Positions 7,822 to 16,134 of a stretch of 19,151 bases of DNA are shown here, one piece after another; the stretch's first letter is position 1, and each line of letters starts with the position of its first letter. Source of the DNA: an uncultured Collinsella sp. (lineage in GTDB: Bacteria > Actinomycetota > Coriobacteriia > Coriobacteriales > Coriobacteriaceae). The notes beneath the pieces are model-generated. The model saw only the letters and a program-made list of their open reading frames with translations, was not told the DNA's origin and made no database searches. The DNA is taken from assembly GCA_900541785.1 (NCBI GenBank), contig UQKY01000045.1, positions 1-19,151 on the forward strand. Reading direction: 5' to 3'. A program made the translations under genes and the position numbers.

Positions 7822-9156
7822 ATGAAACCTATCGTCGCCGTCGTCGGACGCCCCAACGTGGGCAAGTCCACGCTCGTTAACCGCCTGGCCCAGACCTCGG
7901 ACGCCATCGTCCACGAGTCCCGCGGCGTCACGCGCGACCGTTCGTATCACACGGCCGATTGGAACGGCCGCGAGTTCACCATCGTCGACACGGGCGGCAT
8001 CGAGCCGCTCAAGAGCGATGACGTGTTTGCCACGTCCATCCGCGATCAGGCGCTCGCCGCCGCCGAGGAAGCCGCCGTCATCCTATTTGTGGTCGACGGC
8101 CGCACCGGAGTCACCGAAGAGGACGAGTCGGTCGCTCGCATGCTCAAGCGCTGCGACAAGCCGGTCTTTCTGTTGGTGAACAAGCTCGATAACCCCGATC
8201 GCGAGAACGACAGCATCTGGGAGTTCTATTCACTTGGCATCGGTGAGCCCACGCCGCTGTCGGCCCTGCACGGACATGGCACGGGCGACCTGCTCGACGA
8301 TATCGTGGCCCTGCTCCCCGAGGAAGAGGATGAGGTCGCCGATGAATTCCCCGACGCGCTGAACGTCGCTATCATCGGCCGCCCCAACGCCGGTAAGTCG
8401 TCGCTGTTCAACCGCATCCTGGGAGCCGACCGCTCCATCGTGTCGAACATTGCCGGCACCACGCGCGATGCCATCGACACCGTCGTCGAGCGCGACGGCA
8501 AGCACTACCGCATGGTCGACACCGCGGGCATTCGCAAGAAGAGCACCGTGTACGAGAACATCGAGTACTACTCCATGGTCCGTGGCCTGCGTGCCATCGA
8601 CCGCGCCGACGTGGCGCTGCTCGTCGTCGACGCCTCCGTGGGCGTTACCGAGCAGGACCAGAAGGTCATGGGCTTGGCCATTGAGCGCGGCTGCGCCATC
8701 GTGGTGCTGCTCAACAAGTGGGACCTGCTCGACGATGACCGCAAGCGCGAGGCCTGCATGGAGACCGTCGACCGCCGTCTGGGCGTCATGGCTCCCTGGG
8801 CCCAGTACCTGCGCATCTCTGCCCTGACCGGCCGCAGCGTCGAGAAGATCTGGGCGATGGTCGACGCTGCCGAGAAGACGCGCTCGCAAAAGATCAGCAC
8901 CTCGCGCCTCAACACGTTCCTCACCGACCTGCGCGAGTTTGGCCACACCGTAGTGGACGGCAAACGCCGCCTGCGCATGCACTACGTGACCCAGACGGGC
9001 GTCAATCCGCCGACGTTCACGTTCTTCGTCAACCACAGCGACCTGGTCAACGACACCTACCAGCGCTACGTGGAAAACCGCATGCGCTCGACCTTCGACT
9101 TCGCCGGCACGCCCATTCGACTCTTCTTTAGGAAGAAGGAGCAAAAGGATGCTTAA
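7822..9156 (+). CDS. der: ribosome assembly GTPase Der (EngA)
   Basis: A 444-residue GTPase with two tandem G domains and a C-terminal KH-like domain, the hallmark of Der, needed for maturation of the 50S subunit. The first G domain has GRPNVGKST (residues 9-17), DTGG and NKLD (120-123). The second has GRPNAGKSS (186-194), DTAG and NKWD (298-301). The KH-like part lies near 355-440. An acidic linker (LLPEEEDEVADEFPD) joins the G domains. The start is set by AAAGGAGAG (7810-7818), although the frame is open further upstream. The stop overlaps plsY by 8 bases. Confidence 0.96.
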   Translation: MKPIVAVVGRPNVGKSTLVNRLAQTSDAIVHESRGVTRDRSYHTADWNGREFTIVDTGGIEPLKSDDVFATSIRDQALAAAEEAAVILFVVDGRTGVTEEDESVARMLKRCDKPVFLLVNKLDNPDRENDSIWEFYSLGIGEPTPLSALHGHGTGDLLDDIVALLPEEEDEVADEFPDALNVAIIGRPNAGKSSLFNRILGADRSIVSNIAGTTRDAIDTVVERDGKHYRMVDTAGIRKKSTVYENIEYYSMVRGLRAIDRADVALLVVDASVGVTEQDQKVMGLAIERGCAIVVLLNKWDLLDDDRKREACMETVDRRLGVMAPWAQYLRISALTGRSVEKIWAMVDAAEKTRSQKISTSRLNTFLTDLREFGHTVVDGKRRLRMHYVTQTGVNPPTFTFFVNHSDLVNDTYQRYVENRMRSTFDFAGTPIRLFFRKKEQKDA

Positions 9157-9832
9157 TCCGATTCTGCTGACCGCCATCTGCGCCGTGGTCTCGTTCTTTA
9201 TCGGAGCGATTCCGTTTGGCCTGATCCTGGGCCGCGTGTTCAACCACACGGACATCCGCAAGGCGGGCTCCGGCAACATCGGCACCACCAACGCCCTGCG
9301 CGTGGCCGGCCCCAAAGTGGCCGCGCTCACGCTGCTGTTCGACTGCCTTAAGGGCGCCATCTGCGTCCTTATCGCGCGTCCGCTCATCGCGAGCGTGGGC
9401 TATGGCTTCCCCGTGAGCATCATGGCTCCCGGTGCCGCCGGCGACTGGATGCTCGGCGTCATTTGCCTGGCTGCCGTGTGGGGTCACATCTTTTCTCCCT
9501 ACCTTAACTTTCACGGCGGTAAGGGTATCGCCGTGGGCTTGGGCGTGATTCTTGCCTGGTACTGGCCCATTGGCCTGTCGCTGCTGGGCATGTTTATCGT
9601 GGCCGTTGCCATCACCAAGTACGTGTCGGTTGGCTCACTTGCCGCCGCCATCGGTCTTCCCATCGCTGCCTGCGCGGTCTTTCCGTACAGCAGCCTGGGC
9701 CTCAAGTTTTGTATGGCGATGATCGGCATCACCGTGGTGTGGGCCCATCGCTCGAATATCCAAAAGCTCATGGCCGGTAAGGAGTCCAAGCTCTCGTTTA
9801 CCAAGCGCGTCACCGAGCCCGACGATAAGTAG
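9149..9832 (+). CDS. plsY: acyl phosphate:glycerol-3-phosphate acyltransferase PlsY
   Basis: A 227-residue polytopic membrane enzyme that transfers an acyl group from acyl phosphate to glycerol-3-phosphate, the first committed step of phospholipid synthesis. Family motifs are GSGNIGTTN (residues 40-48) and HGGKGIA (122-128), with several hydrophobic helices between them. The protein is slightly longer than the typical 190-210 residues; the extra length falls in the loop around residues 82-105. An AGAAGGAG ribosome site lies within the end of der. gpsA, which makes its glycerol-3-phosphate substrate, follows 9 bases later. Confidence 0.95.
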   Translation: MLNPILLTAICAVVSFFIGAIPFGLILGRVFNHTDIRKAGSGNIGTTNALRVAGPKVAALTLLFDCLKGAICVLIARPLIASVGYGFPVSIMAPGAAGDWMLGVICLAAVWGHIFSPYLNFHGGKGIAVGLGVILAWYWPIGLSLLGMFIVAVAITKYVSVGSLAAAIGLPIAACAVFPYSSLGLKFCMAMIGITVVWAHRSNIQKLMAGKESKLSFTKRVTEPDDK

Positions 9833-9841
9833 GAGAGAGTC

Positions 9842-10849
9842 ATGAATGTTGCGCTGATTGGCTCCGGCTCCTGGGGAACCGCCGTCGCCGGCCTTGCCGC
9901 CGCGCGAGCCGCGCGCGTGACCATGTGGGCTCATAGCGAGCAGACGGCCGCCGGCATTAACGGCGAGCACCGTAATCCCCGCTATCTGGTGGACTACGTG
10001 CTGCCGGAAAACGTTGTCGCCACGACGGACCTGTCCCAGGCGCTCGACGGCGCCGAGGCCATCATCTTTGCCGTGCCTTCGACGCACCTTCGCGACGTCT
10101 GCCACCAGGCGGCGCCATTCATCGCTGACGAGACGCCGGTTCTGTGCCTCACCAAGGGCATCGAGCCCGAGTCCGGACTACTCATGAGCGAGGTCATCGC
10201 CAGCGAGATCGGCAACGAGTCGCGCGTGGCGGCGCTCTCGGGCCCCAACCATGCCGAGGAGATCTGCCGCGGCGGGCTCTCTGCCGCCGTCATCGCCAGC
10301 GAAGACCAGCAAGTGGGGGAGACCTTTAAGGAGCTGCTGCTTTCCACGGCCTTCCGCATCTACCTGTCGCAGGATATGACCGGCGTCGAGGTCTGCGGCG
10401 CCATGAAAAACGTCATCGCTATCGTATGCGGCATCTCTGCCGGCTCGGGTGCGGGTGATAACACGCTCGCCCTCATCATGACGCGCGGTCTGGCCGAGAT
10501 CAGCCGCCTGGTGCACGCCCGCGGTGGCCAGGCCATGACCTGCATGGGGCTTGCCGGCATGGGCGACCTTATCGCCACCTGCACTTCAGAGCACTCGCGC
10601 AACCGCACCTTCGGCTTCGAGTTTGCCCACGGCGTTTCGCTCGACGAGTACCAGGCGCGCACGCATATGGTGGTCGAAGGTGCCGTCGCGGCACGAAGCG
10701 TCAGCGAGCTCGCCCGTTCACTGGGCGTAGACATTCCGCTCACCTTTGCCGTCGAGCAAACGCTCTACAACGGTGTTACTTTGGATAGGGCGCTCGAGAT
10801 TCTCACCGATCGCGTCCCCTCTCAAGAGTTCTACGGACTCACCGACTAG
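9842..10849 (+). CDS. gpsA: glycerol-3-phosphate dehydrogenase [NAD(P)+]
   Basis: A 335-residue cytosolic enzyme that reduces dihydroxyacetone phosphate to sn-glycerol-3-phosphate. The N-terminal Rossmann motif GSGSWGTA (residues 7-14) binds NAD(P)H. CLTKGIEP and LSGPNHAEEI are typical of the family, and the catalytic lysine is Lys189 in GAMKNVIAI. The C-terminal helical domain includes GLAGMGDLIATCTS. Length is as expected. An AGGAGAGA ribosome site overlaps the plsY stop region. Adjacent plsY and gpsA place precursor supply and first acylation in one transcription unit. Confidence 0.96.
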   Translation: MNVALIGSGSWGTAVAGLAAARAARVTMWAHSEQTAAGINGEHRNPRYLVDYVLPENVVATTDLSQALDGAEAIIFAVPSTHLRDVCHQAAPFIADETPVLCLTKGIEPESGLLMSEVIASEIGNESRVAALSGPNHAEEICRGGLSAAVIASEDQQVGETFKELLLSTAFRIYLSQDMTGVEVCGAMKNVIAIVCGISAGSGAGDNTLALIMTRGLAEISRLVHARGGQAMTCMGLAGMGDLIATCTSEHSRNRTFGFEFAHGVSLDEYQARTHMVVEGAVAARSVSELARSLGVDIPLTFAVEQTLYNGVTLDRALEILTDRVPSQEFYGLTD

Positions 10850-10867
10850 CGCAGAAAGGCTACAACC

Positions 10868-11539
10868 ATGGGTTCCATCAAAATCGCTCCGTCCGTCCTT
10901 TCGGCCGACATGGCCAACCTCAAGGGCGAGCTCGACAAGATCGCCGGTGCCGACTACGTGCACTTCGACGTCATGGACGGTCACTTTACCGGCAACCTCA
11001 CCTTTGGCGTCGATATCCTTAAGGCCGTCAAGCGCTCCACCGATGTACCGGTCGACGCGCACCTGATGGTGTCGAACCCCGACGAGACGGTCGATTGGTA
11101 CGCCGACGCCGGTGCCGACATGATCACCGTGCATTACGAGGCTTCCACGCACCTGCACCGCACGCTCACCCATCTGCAGCAGCGCGGCGTCAAGGCCGGC
11201 GTGGTGCTTAACCCCGCCACCCCCGTGTGCGTACTCGAGAGCATCATCGACGTCGTCGATATGGTGCTGCTGATGAGCGTAAACCCTGGCTTTGGCGGCC
11301 AGAGCTTTATCCCGGGCACGCTGCCCAAGCTTCACGAGCTTACGGCCATGTGCGAGCGCCACGGCGTGTCGCCGCTGATCGAGGTCGATGGCGGTATCTC
11401 TTCCAAGAACATTGCCGAGGTCGTCAAGGCCGGCGCCAACGTGCTCGTAGCCGGCTCCGCCGTATTTAAGTCCGAAGATCCCGCCGCCGAGGTTGCGCTG
11501 CTGCAGAAGCTGGGCAACGAGGCCGCACAGGAGGCATAA
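10868..11539 (+). CDS. rpe: ribulose-phosphate 3-epimerase
   Basis: A 223-residue TIM-barrel enzyme of the pentose phosphate pathway that interconverts ribulose-5-phosphate and xylulose-5-phosphate. It starts with the standard IAPSVLSAD. The metal and catalytic residues are visible: His32 and Asp34 in VHFDVMDG, His65 in DAHLMV and Asp174 in VDGGI. MSVNPGFGGQ is the conserved phosphate-site loop. The start is preceded by AGAAAGG (10853-10859). The next gene begins 6 bases after the stop. It has no obvious functional tie to its lipid and sulfur neighbours. Confidence 0.95.
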   Translation: MGSIKIAPSVLSADMANLKGELDKIAGADYVHFDVMDGHFTGNLTFGVDILKAVKRSTDVPVDAHLMVSNPDETVDWYADAGADMITVHYEASTHLHRTLTHLQQRGVKAGVVLNPATPVCVLESIIDVVDMVLLMSVNPGFGGQSFIPGTLPKLHELTAMCERHGVSPLIEVDGGISSKNIAEVVKAGANVLVAGSAVFKSEDPAAEVALLQKLGNEAAQEA

Positions 11540-11545
11540 ACCCTT

Positions 11546-12724
11546 ATGACCGCAGGTCAAAACCGCATACCCGTGAATCTTGACTACGCCGCCTCGACGC
11601 CCATGCGCGCCGAGGCGCTCCTTGCGCAGCGCGAATATGACGACAGCGAGCTTGCCGGTGTCAACCCCAACTCGCTGCACTCGCTTGGCCGCAAGGCCGC
11701 CGCACGCCTGGAAGCCGCCCGTCGCGAGATCGCCCGTAGCTTTGGCGCGCGCGTCCGCCCGTCCGAGATCATCCTTACCAACGGCGGCACCGAGGCCAAC
11801 CAGCTGGCGCTGCTCGGTCTTGCCGAGGGCGCCCGTCAGCGCGATCGCAAGCGCGATCGTGTCATCGTTTCGGCCATCGAGCACGATTCGATTCTGGACA
11901 ACCTGCCGCTGCTGCGTGCCGCGGGTTTTACCGTCGAGCTGGTACAGCCCTGCCGCGCGGGCTACATTGAGCCTGCCACGCTTGTCGAGCTGCTCGGCGA
12001 TGACGTGGCACTCGTGAGCATTATGGTCGCCAACAACGAGACCGGCGTGGTGCAGCCCATCCGCGAGCTTGCCGCCGCCGCACATGCTGCCGGCGCCTTG
12101 TTTCACACCGATGCCATCCAGGGCTACTTGCATATTCCGCTCGATGTCACCGAGCTGGGCGTCGATGCCATGACCGTTGCCGCGCACAAGATCGGCGGCC
12201 CTGTGGCATCCGGCGCGCTCTACCTTAAGAACCGCACGCCGCTGCGTCCGCGCATCTTTGGCGGTGGACAGGAAGCCGGCCGTCGCGCCGGTACGCAGGA
12301 TCTGCGCACGCAGCTGGCTTTTGCCGCTGCCGCCCGCACGTTGGGGCCCCACGTGGCCCAGGAGCGCGCGACGCTGCAGGCCCTGTCCGATAAGCTCTAC
12401 GCCACGCTTACGACCCATCCACGCATTCACGCCACGATGGGCGACTACGCGCAGACAGATCGTCTGCCGGGTATGGTTTCGATCTACGTCGACGGCATGG
12501 ACTCCGAGGAGCTCATCATCAAGCTCGACGCCGCCGGCTTTGAGGTTTCGGCCGGGTCGGCTTGCTCGAGCGGCAGCATGGACCCGAGCCACGTGCTCAG
12601 CGCCATGGGCATTGGTCGCGAGCAGGCGTTGGGGTCGCTGCGCATCTCGTTTGATGACCGCGTGAATCCGGACGATCTGGATGAGTTCGCCCAGACGCTG
12701 CTCTCGATCGTAGGTGCCGCATGA
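11546..12724 (+). CDS. NifS/IscS-type cysteine desulfurase
   Basis: A 392-residue class V PLP aminotransferase-fold enzyme that takes sulfur from cysteine as a bound persulfide. The PLP lysine is Lys215 in AHKIGG. TNGGTEANQLAL and ANNETGVVQPI are typical cofactor-site segments. The catalytic Cys340 lies in SAGSACSSGS, the loop form of group I (NifS/IscS-like) enzymes, not SufS. The symbol is left open because no iscU or thiI neighbour is seen to tell IscS from NifS or a tRNA-thiolation paralogue. A CAGGAGG ribosome site lies inside the end of rpe. The stop shares ATGA with the next gene. Confidence 0.92.
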   Translation: MTAGQNRIPVNLDYAASTPMRAEALLAQREYDDSELAGVNPNSLHSLGRKAAARLEAARREIARSFGARVRPSEIILTNGGTEANQLALLGLAEGARQRDRKRDRVIVSAIEHDSILDNLPLLRAAGFTVELVQPCRAGYIEPATLVELLGDDVALVSIMVANNETGVVQPIRELAAAAHAAGALFHTDAIQGYLHIPLDVTELGVDAMTVAAHKIGGPVASGALYLKNRTPLRPRIFGGGQEAGRRAGTQDLRTQLAFAAAARTLGPHVAQERATLQALSDKLYATLTTHPRIHATMGDYAQTDRLPGMVSIYVDGMDSEELIIKLDAAGFEVSAGSACSSGSMDPSHVLSAMGIGREQALGSLRISFDDRVNPDDLDEFAQTLLSIVGAA

Positions 12725-13530
12725 TCGTCTCCGAGCTTGAACGTGCGCTGCTGAAGCGCTACCCCAAGGCGGACGCCGAGGGCTGGGATCATGTTGGGCT
12801 ATCCGTGGGAGATCCCGCTGCCGAGATCCGCGGTGTTGCCTGCGCGCTCGACGCGACCGAGGCCAACGTGCGCCGCGCTCTCGAGGCCGGCGCTAACGTG
12901 CTGCTGACGCATCATCCCATCTATATCAAGGCGCCCGAGGCCTTTTGTCCGGCTGATTCCGCGCGCCCCCAGTGCAGCGCTGCACTATACGAGGCAGCTC
13001 GTTGCGGCGTGAGCATTATCTCGCTCCATACCAACCTGGACCGCTCGCACGAAGCGCGCGTACGCCTGAGTGAGTTGCTGGACGCTGAGCCCATGAGCTC
13101 GCTGGAGCATATGGACGAGCCCGAGCTCACCGGTCTGGGCGCACTTGCGACCCTCCACGACGCCTGCAACCTGCGCGATTTCGCCAACCGTGCCGCAGCG
13201 TCCTATGGCAGCGACCCGCGCGTATGGGGCGAAGCCGAGCGCCCGTGCCGCACCGTCGCCATTCTGGGCGGCTCCCTCGGCGATTTTGGTGAGCTTGCCA
13301 TCGCCGCGGGCGCCGACGTTGTCGTGACGGGCGAAGCGGGCTACCACGTGGCACAGGACCTTGCCCTGCGTGGACTGAGCGTGATTCTGCTCGGCCACGA
13401 CCGCTCCGAGGAGCCGTTCGTGGATATCTTGATGAACTCTGCAGTTGACGCCGGGGTCGACCCCCGTCATGCGATTAAAATACTGAACCCTTGCCAATGG
13501 TGGACTGTGACAAAAGGAGAGAACTTATGA
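12721..13530 (+). CDS. NIF3-like (DUF34) metal-binding protein
   Basis: A 269-residue NIF3/DUF34 protein. Putative metal ligands are visible: THHP (His64, His65), LHTNLD (His103, Asp107) and the C-terminal GHDRSEEP (His226, Glu230). The length fits the short form, without the middle domain found in the longer YqfO type. The fold binds two metal ions; the cellular role is unsettled, with GTP cyclohydrolase-type naming now considered doubtful. Both ends overlap neighbours by ATGA (12721-12724 and 13527-13530), so translation with the desulfurase and zinc-ribbon genes is probably coupled. The NIF3 plus zinc-ribbon pair is a conserved Actinobacteria arrangement. Confidence 0.9.
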   Translation: MIVSELERALLKRYPKADAEGWDHVGLSVGDPAAEIRGVACALDATEANVRRALEAGANVLLTHHPIYIKAPEAFCPADSARPQCSAALYEAARCGVSIISLHTNLDRSHEARVRLSELLDAEPMSSLEHMDEPELTGLGALATLHDACNLRDFANRAAASYGSDPRVWGEAERPCRTVAILGGSLGDFGELAIAAGADVVVTGEAGYHVAQDLALRGLSVILLGHDRSEEPFVDILMNSAVDAGVDPRHAIKILNPCQWWTVTKGENL

Positions 13531-14246
13531 GCGCCGGCGCTACGCTACTCAAGCTGCAACAGATCGATTTGGAGCTCGCCCGCAACAAGAGCGAACTTGC
13601 CAATATGCCGGAGCTCAAGGAGCTCGCTTCCAAGCGCAAGACCTATGTGAAGCTCAAGTCCGAGATGACTAAGCTCTACGCCCAGCGCAAGGATCTGGAC
13701 ATTGAGCTCGACGATCTCAACACCACCGAGATTCAGACCAATAACGCCATCGAGGCTGCCAAGAAGCGTCACGTCGACGGTTCTGACTACCGCGAGGTGC
13801 AGGACCTGGAGAATGAGCTCGCCACCCTGGCAAAGCGTCTGGACAAGATCGAGCACACCCGCAAGGATGTCGTTGTCGCCCATAAAGAGGCACTCGACCG
13901 CGAGGCTCGCGCGCATGCCATCATCGCCAAGTTCGAGGAGGGCGTGAAGGCCGATACCAAGGCCGCCCGCGCCAAGGCCGCCGACCTCCAGGCCCAAATT
14001 GACGCCGCCACCAAGGAGCGCACCGCGCTGGCCGCCACGCTGCCGACCGACGTGCTCACCGACTACGAGCGTCTGCTCAAGCAGTTCCGCGGCCTGGCCG
14101 TCGAGACCATCCAGGGCAACATTCCCACGGTCTGCCACACCGCGCTGCAGGCATCGTCCATGAGCGACCTCAACCACGACGGTAGCGAGATTACGCACTG
14201 CCCGTACTGCCACCGCCTGCTGGTGCTCCCGAGCAAGGAAGCTTAA
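13527..14246 (+). CDS. coiled-coil protein with C-terminal zinc ribbon
   Basis: A 239-residue protein. Residues about 5-175 are charged and heptad-like, forming a long coiled-coil hairpin; YREVQDLENEL is a conserved piece of this family. The C-terminus resembles the C4-type zinc ribbon (zf-RING_7): HCPYCHRLLV supplies Cys225 and Cys228. The first knuckle keeps one cysteine (Cys203 in TVCHTAL), while the partner expected three residues before is proline (Pro200). A histidine might serve instead. The function is unknown; a nucleic-acid or ribosome role has been suggested for the family. ATG 13527 is chosen for AAAGGAGAG just upstream, although the frame is open back to 13491. Confidence 0.85.
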   Translation: MSAGATLLKLQQIDLELARNKSELANMPELKELASKRKTYVKLKSEMTKLYAQRKDLDIELDDLNTTEIQTNNAIEAAKKRHVDGSDYREVQDLENELATLAKRLDKIEHTRKDVVVAHKEALDREARAHAIIAKFEEGVKADTKAARAKAADLQAQIDAATKERTALAATLPTDVLTDYERLLKQFRGLAVETIQGNIPTVCHTALQASSMSDLNHDGSEITHCPYCHRLLVLPSKEA

Positions 14247-14249
14247 ACG

Positions 14250-15461
14250 ATGGCGGCGCCCAATAATTCAATGCAACTTGAGGGAAAAACGATCCTGCTG
14301 GGTATTACCGGTGGGATCGCCGCCTATAAGTCGTGCAATATCGTGCGCCTGCTGCAAAAGCGCGGCGCGCGCGTCAAGGTCGTTATGAGCGAGCATGCCA
14401 CCGAGTTTGTGGGCCCGCTCACCTTCCGCGCGCTCACCAACGAGCCCGTCGCCGTAGGTCTGTTCGACGATCCCTCCGACCCCATCCACCACATTTCGCT
14501 CGCGCAGGAGCCCGACCTGGTTGTCGTGGCGCCCGCGACGGCCAATATCATCGCCAAGATGGCCAACGGCATCGCCGATGACCTCATCTCCACCACGCTG
14601 CTTGCCACGCCGCGACCCATCGTGATTGCACCCGCTATGAACAACGGCATGTGGAAGGCACCGGCGACGCAGGCCAACATGGCCACGTTGCGCGACCGCG
14701 GCGTCCATGTGGTGGGACCCGGCAGAGGCTACCTTGCCTGCGGCGACGTTGACACGGGACGCATGAGCGAGCCCGAGGACATCGTCGAAGCCATCTGCGA
14801 GGTGCTCAGTCCCGTGCCGCAAGACCTGGCGGGCAAGCGCATCGTCATCACTGCCGGCCCTACGCACGAGCCAATCGATCCGGTGCGCTTTATTGGCAAC
14901 CGGTCGTCGGGCAAGATGGGCATCGCCCTGGCGGGGGAGGCTGCTCGTCGCGGCGCTGCGGTCACGCTCGTGCTGGGGCCGACATCTCTCGATGTTCCCC
15001 GCGGCGTAGAGTGCGTGCGCGTGCAGACCGCCGCAGAGATGCTGCAGGCGGCGTTAAACGCCTTTCAGACGGCCGATGCGGCCATTTGTGCGGCGGCTGT
15101 CGCCGACTACACCCCCGTATCCCCTGCGGACCACAAGCTCAAAAAGGCCAACGAACGCTTGGATCGCATCGAACTGGTCGAGACCGTTGATATTTTGGCT
15201 GAGCTCTCACGCCAGAAGGGCGAGCGCCGTGTGATCGGATTTGCAGCTGAGACCGATAACGTCGTAGAGTACGCTGAGCGTAAATTGGCCCGCAAGGGCT
15301 GCGATGCGATCATCGCCAACGATGTCTCGCGCGCCGATTCTGGCTTTGGAACCGACACCAACAAGGCCTGGATTGTGAGCACAGCGGGTACGCAGGAACT
15401 TCCCGTGCTAACAAAACCCCAGCTCGCAGATACAATTTTGGACTTGCTCAAAAATAATTAA
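14250..15461 (+). CDS. coaBC: bifunctional phosphopantothenoylcysteine decarboxylase/phosphopantothenate-cysteine ligase
   Basis: A 403-residue CoaBC carrying two consecutive steps of coenzyme A synthesis. The N-terminal flavin-binding CoaC half (about 10-190) has GITGGIAAYK, catalytic His81 in HHISLA, PAMNNGMW (128-135) and Cys164 in ACGDVDTGRM. The CoaB half (about 195-400) has ITAGPTHEPIDPVRFIGNRS, which is the CTP- and ligand-binding region, and KLKKAN (296-301). Length is normal. An AAGGAAG ribosome site overlaps the end of the zinc-ribbon gene. It is the last gene of the plus-strand run; no strong terminator separates it from the tRNA promoter. Confidence 0.96.
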   Translation: MAAPNNSMQLEGKTILLGITGGIAAYKSCNIVRLLQKRGARVKVVMSEHATEFVGPLTFRALTNEPVAVGLFDDPSDPIHHISLAQEPDLVVVAPATANIIAKMANGIADDLISTTLLATPRPIVIAPAMNNGMWKAPATQANMATLRDRGVHVVGPGRGYLACGDVDTGRMSEPEDIVEAICEVLSPVPQDLAGKRIVITAGPTHEPIDPVRFIGNRSSGKMGIALAGEAARRGAAVTLVLGPTSLDVPRGVECVRVQTAAEMLQAALNAFQTADAAICAAAVADYTPVSPADHKLKKANERLDRIELVETVDILAELSRQKGERRVIGFAAETDNVVEYAERKLARKGCDAIIANDVSRADSGFGTDTNKAWIVSTAGTQELPVLTKPQLADTILDLLKNN

Positions 15462-15469
15462 AAAAGTTC

Positions 15470-15499
15470 TTGCGCAAGGCCAAAGTTTCGGGTTAATAT
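15470..15499 (+). promoter_or_regulatory. probable promoter of tRNA-Pro
   Basis: A TTGCGC box (15470-15475) and a TAATAT box (15494-15499) are separated by 18 bases, about 43 bases before the tRNA. An overlapping TATACT (15497-15502) could be the -10 instead. The -35 match is only partial, so this is a plausible rather than firm call. Confidence 0.45.
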
Positions 15500-15541
15500 A
15501 CTTCCTGTTGCGAGCGAGAGCAGAGCAACAAACAAAAGCTT

Positions 15542-15618
<77 letters not shown>

Positions 15619-15627
15619 GAAGTTTGC

Positions 15628-15660
15628 AGGTCAGGCACCTAGTGCCTGACCTTTTTTGTT
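15628..15660 (+). terminator. Rho-independent terminator of tRNA-Pro
   Basis: A perfect 11-bp stem (AGGTCAGGCAC / GTGCCTGACCT) with a three-base loop CTA is followed by a run of six T. It lies 9 bases after the tRNA CCA and ends the tRNA transcript. Confidence 0.93.
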
Positions 15661-15690
15661 TTAAGCAATTGCTTAATTTTGATTAAGCAA
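15661..15690. repeat. triple TTAAGCAA inverted repeat
   Basis: The octamer TTAAGCAA occurs at 15661-15668, in inverted form at 15669-15676 and again at 15683-15690. The first two make a perfect 16-bp palindrome; the second and third make a perfect 9-bp hairpin with a four-base loop TTTG. The two structures compete for the middle copy. It could be a protein-binding operator, a recombination-related site or a second weak terminator. No function is proven. Confidence 0.6.
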
Positions 15691-16082
15691 CAGGGTGCCA
15701 AAAATCTACCTGCGCGATAACCGCCTTTTGCGGCTACTTGCGCATTTAGCACACGCTTGAGCCGATTTATTAACGCGATATGAATCTAAATACGCGTAGC
15801 TGGTATACAGCCGAGTACAGGCTGCATTTATCGCGGCGATTTACACCGATATAGCGACTGTAGCGGACAAGCGTGTCGCTGTATTTATTCCAGTAGTTCA
15901 CTTGATCGGTGGACAAGTGAGCGGTTGCAACGAACAAGACAAGTAGGATGGGCTCTATACGAGAACGCTTCAGAGGTAATGGCGGGGAAGTGCGCCAGGC
16001 GCTCTGAGAGCCGCTGTGTGACCCCATTTCTCCTCAATTCGATAACCTGCGCCACGAACCGCAAATCATTCGTGCGATTGCC
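15691..16082. other. gene-poor intergenic stretch with small inverted repeats
   Basis: About 390 bases with visibly lower GC than the flanks and no convincing gene. Open frames of 65-85 codons exist on both strands but lack ribosome sites and recognisable protein character. Small inverted repeats are present: AGCGAC/GTCGCT around 15853-15880 and TCACTTG/CAAGTGA (15898-15904, 15914-15920, nine-base loop). It may hold decayed mobile DNA or a structured RNA; the sequence alone does not decide. Confidence 0.4.
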
Positions 16083-16115
16083 AAAAGAAAGGCCCGCACG
16101 AAATCGCACGGGCCT
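16083..16115 (-). terminator. terminator of the pilin-DUF6273 gene
   Basis: Read on the minus strand, the stem AGGCCCG / CGGGCCT (16109-16115 with 16090-16096) is followed by TTTCTTTT. It starts about 20 bases after the stop codon of the minus-strand gene, as expected for a Rho-independent terminator. Confidence 0.8.
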
Positions 16116-16134
16116 CCATTAGATGCCGATGGGA

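Noticed and set aside
15885..16122. Short open frames of 65-85 codons on both strands in the gene-poor stretch.
   Set aside because: They have no ribosome sites, no recognisable motifs and mutually overlapping frames. Some run into the terminator hairpin of the minus-strand gene.
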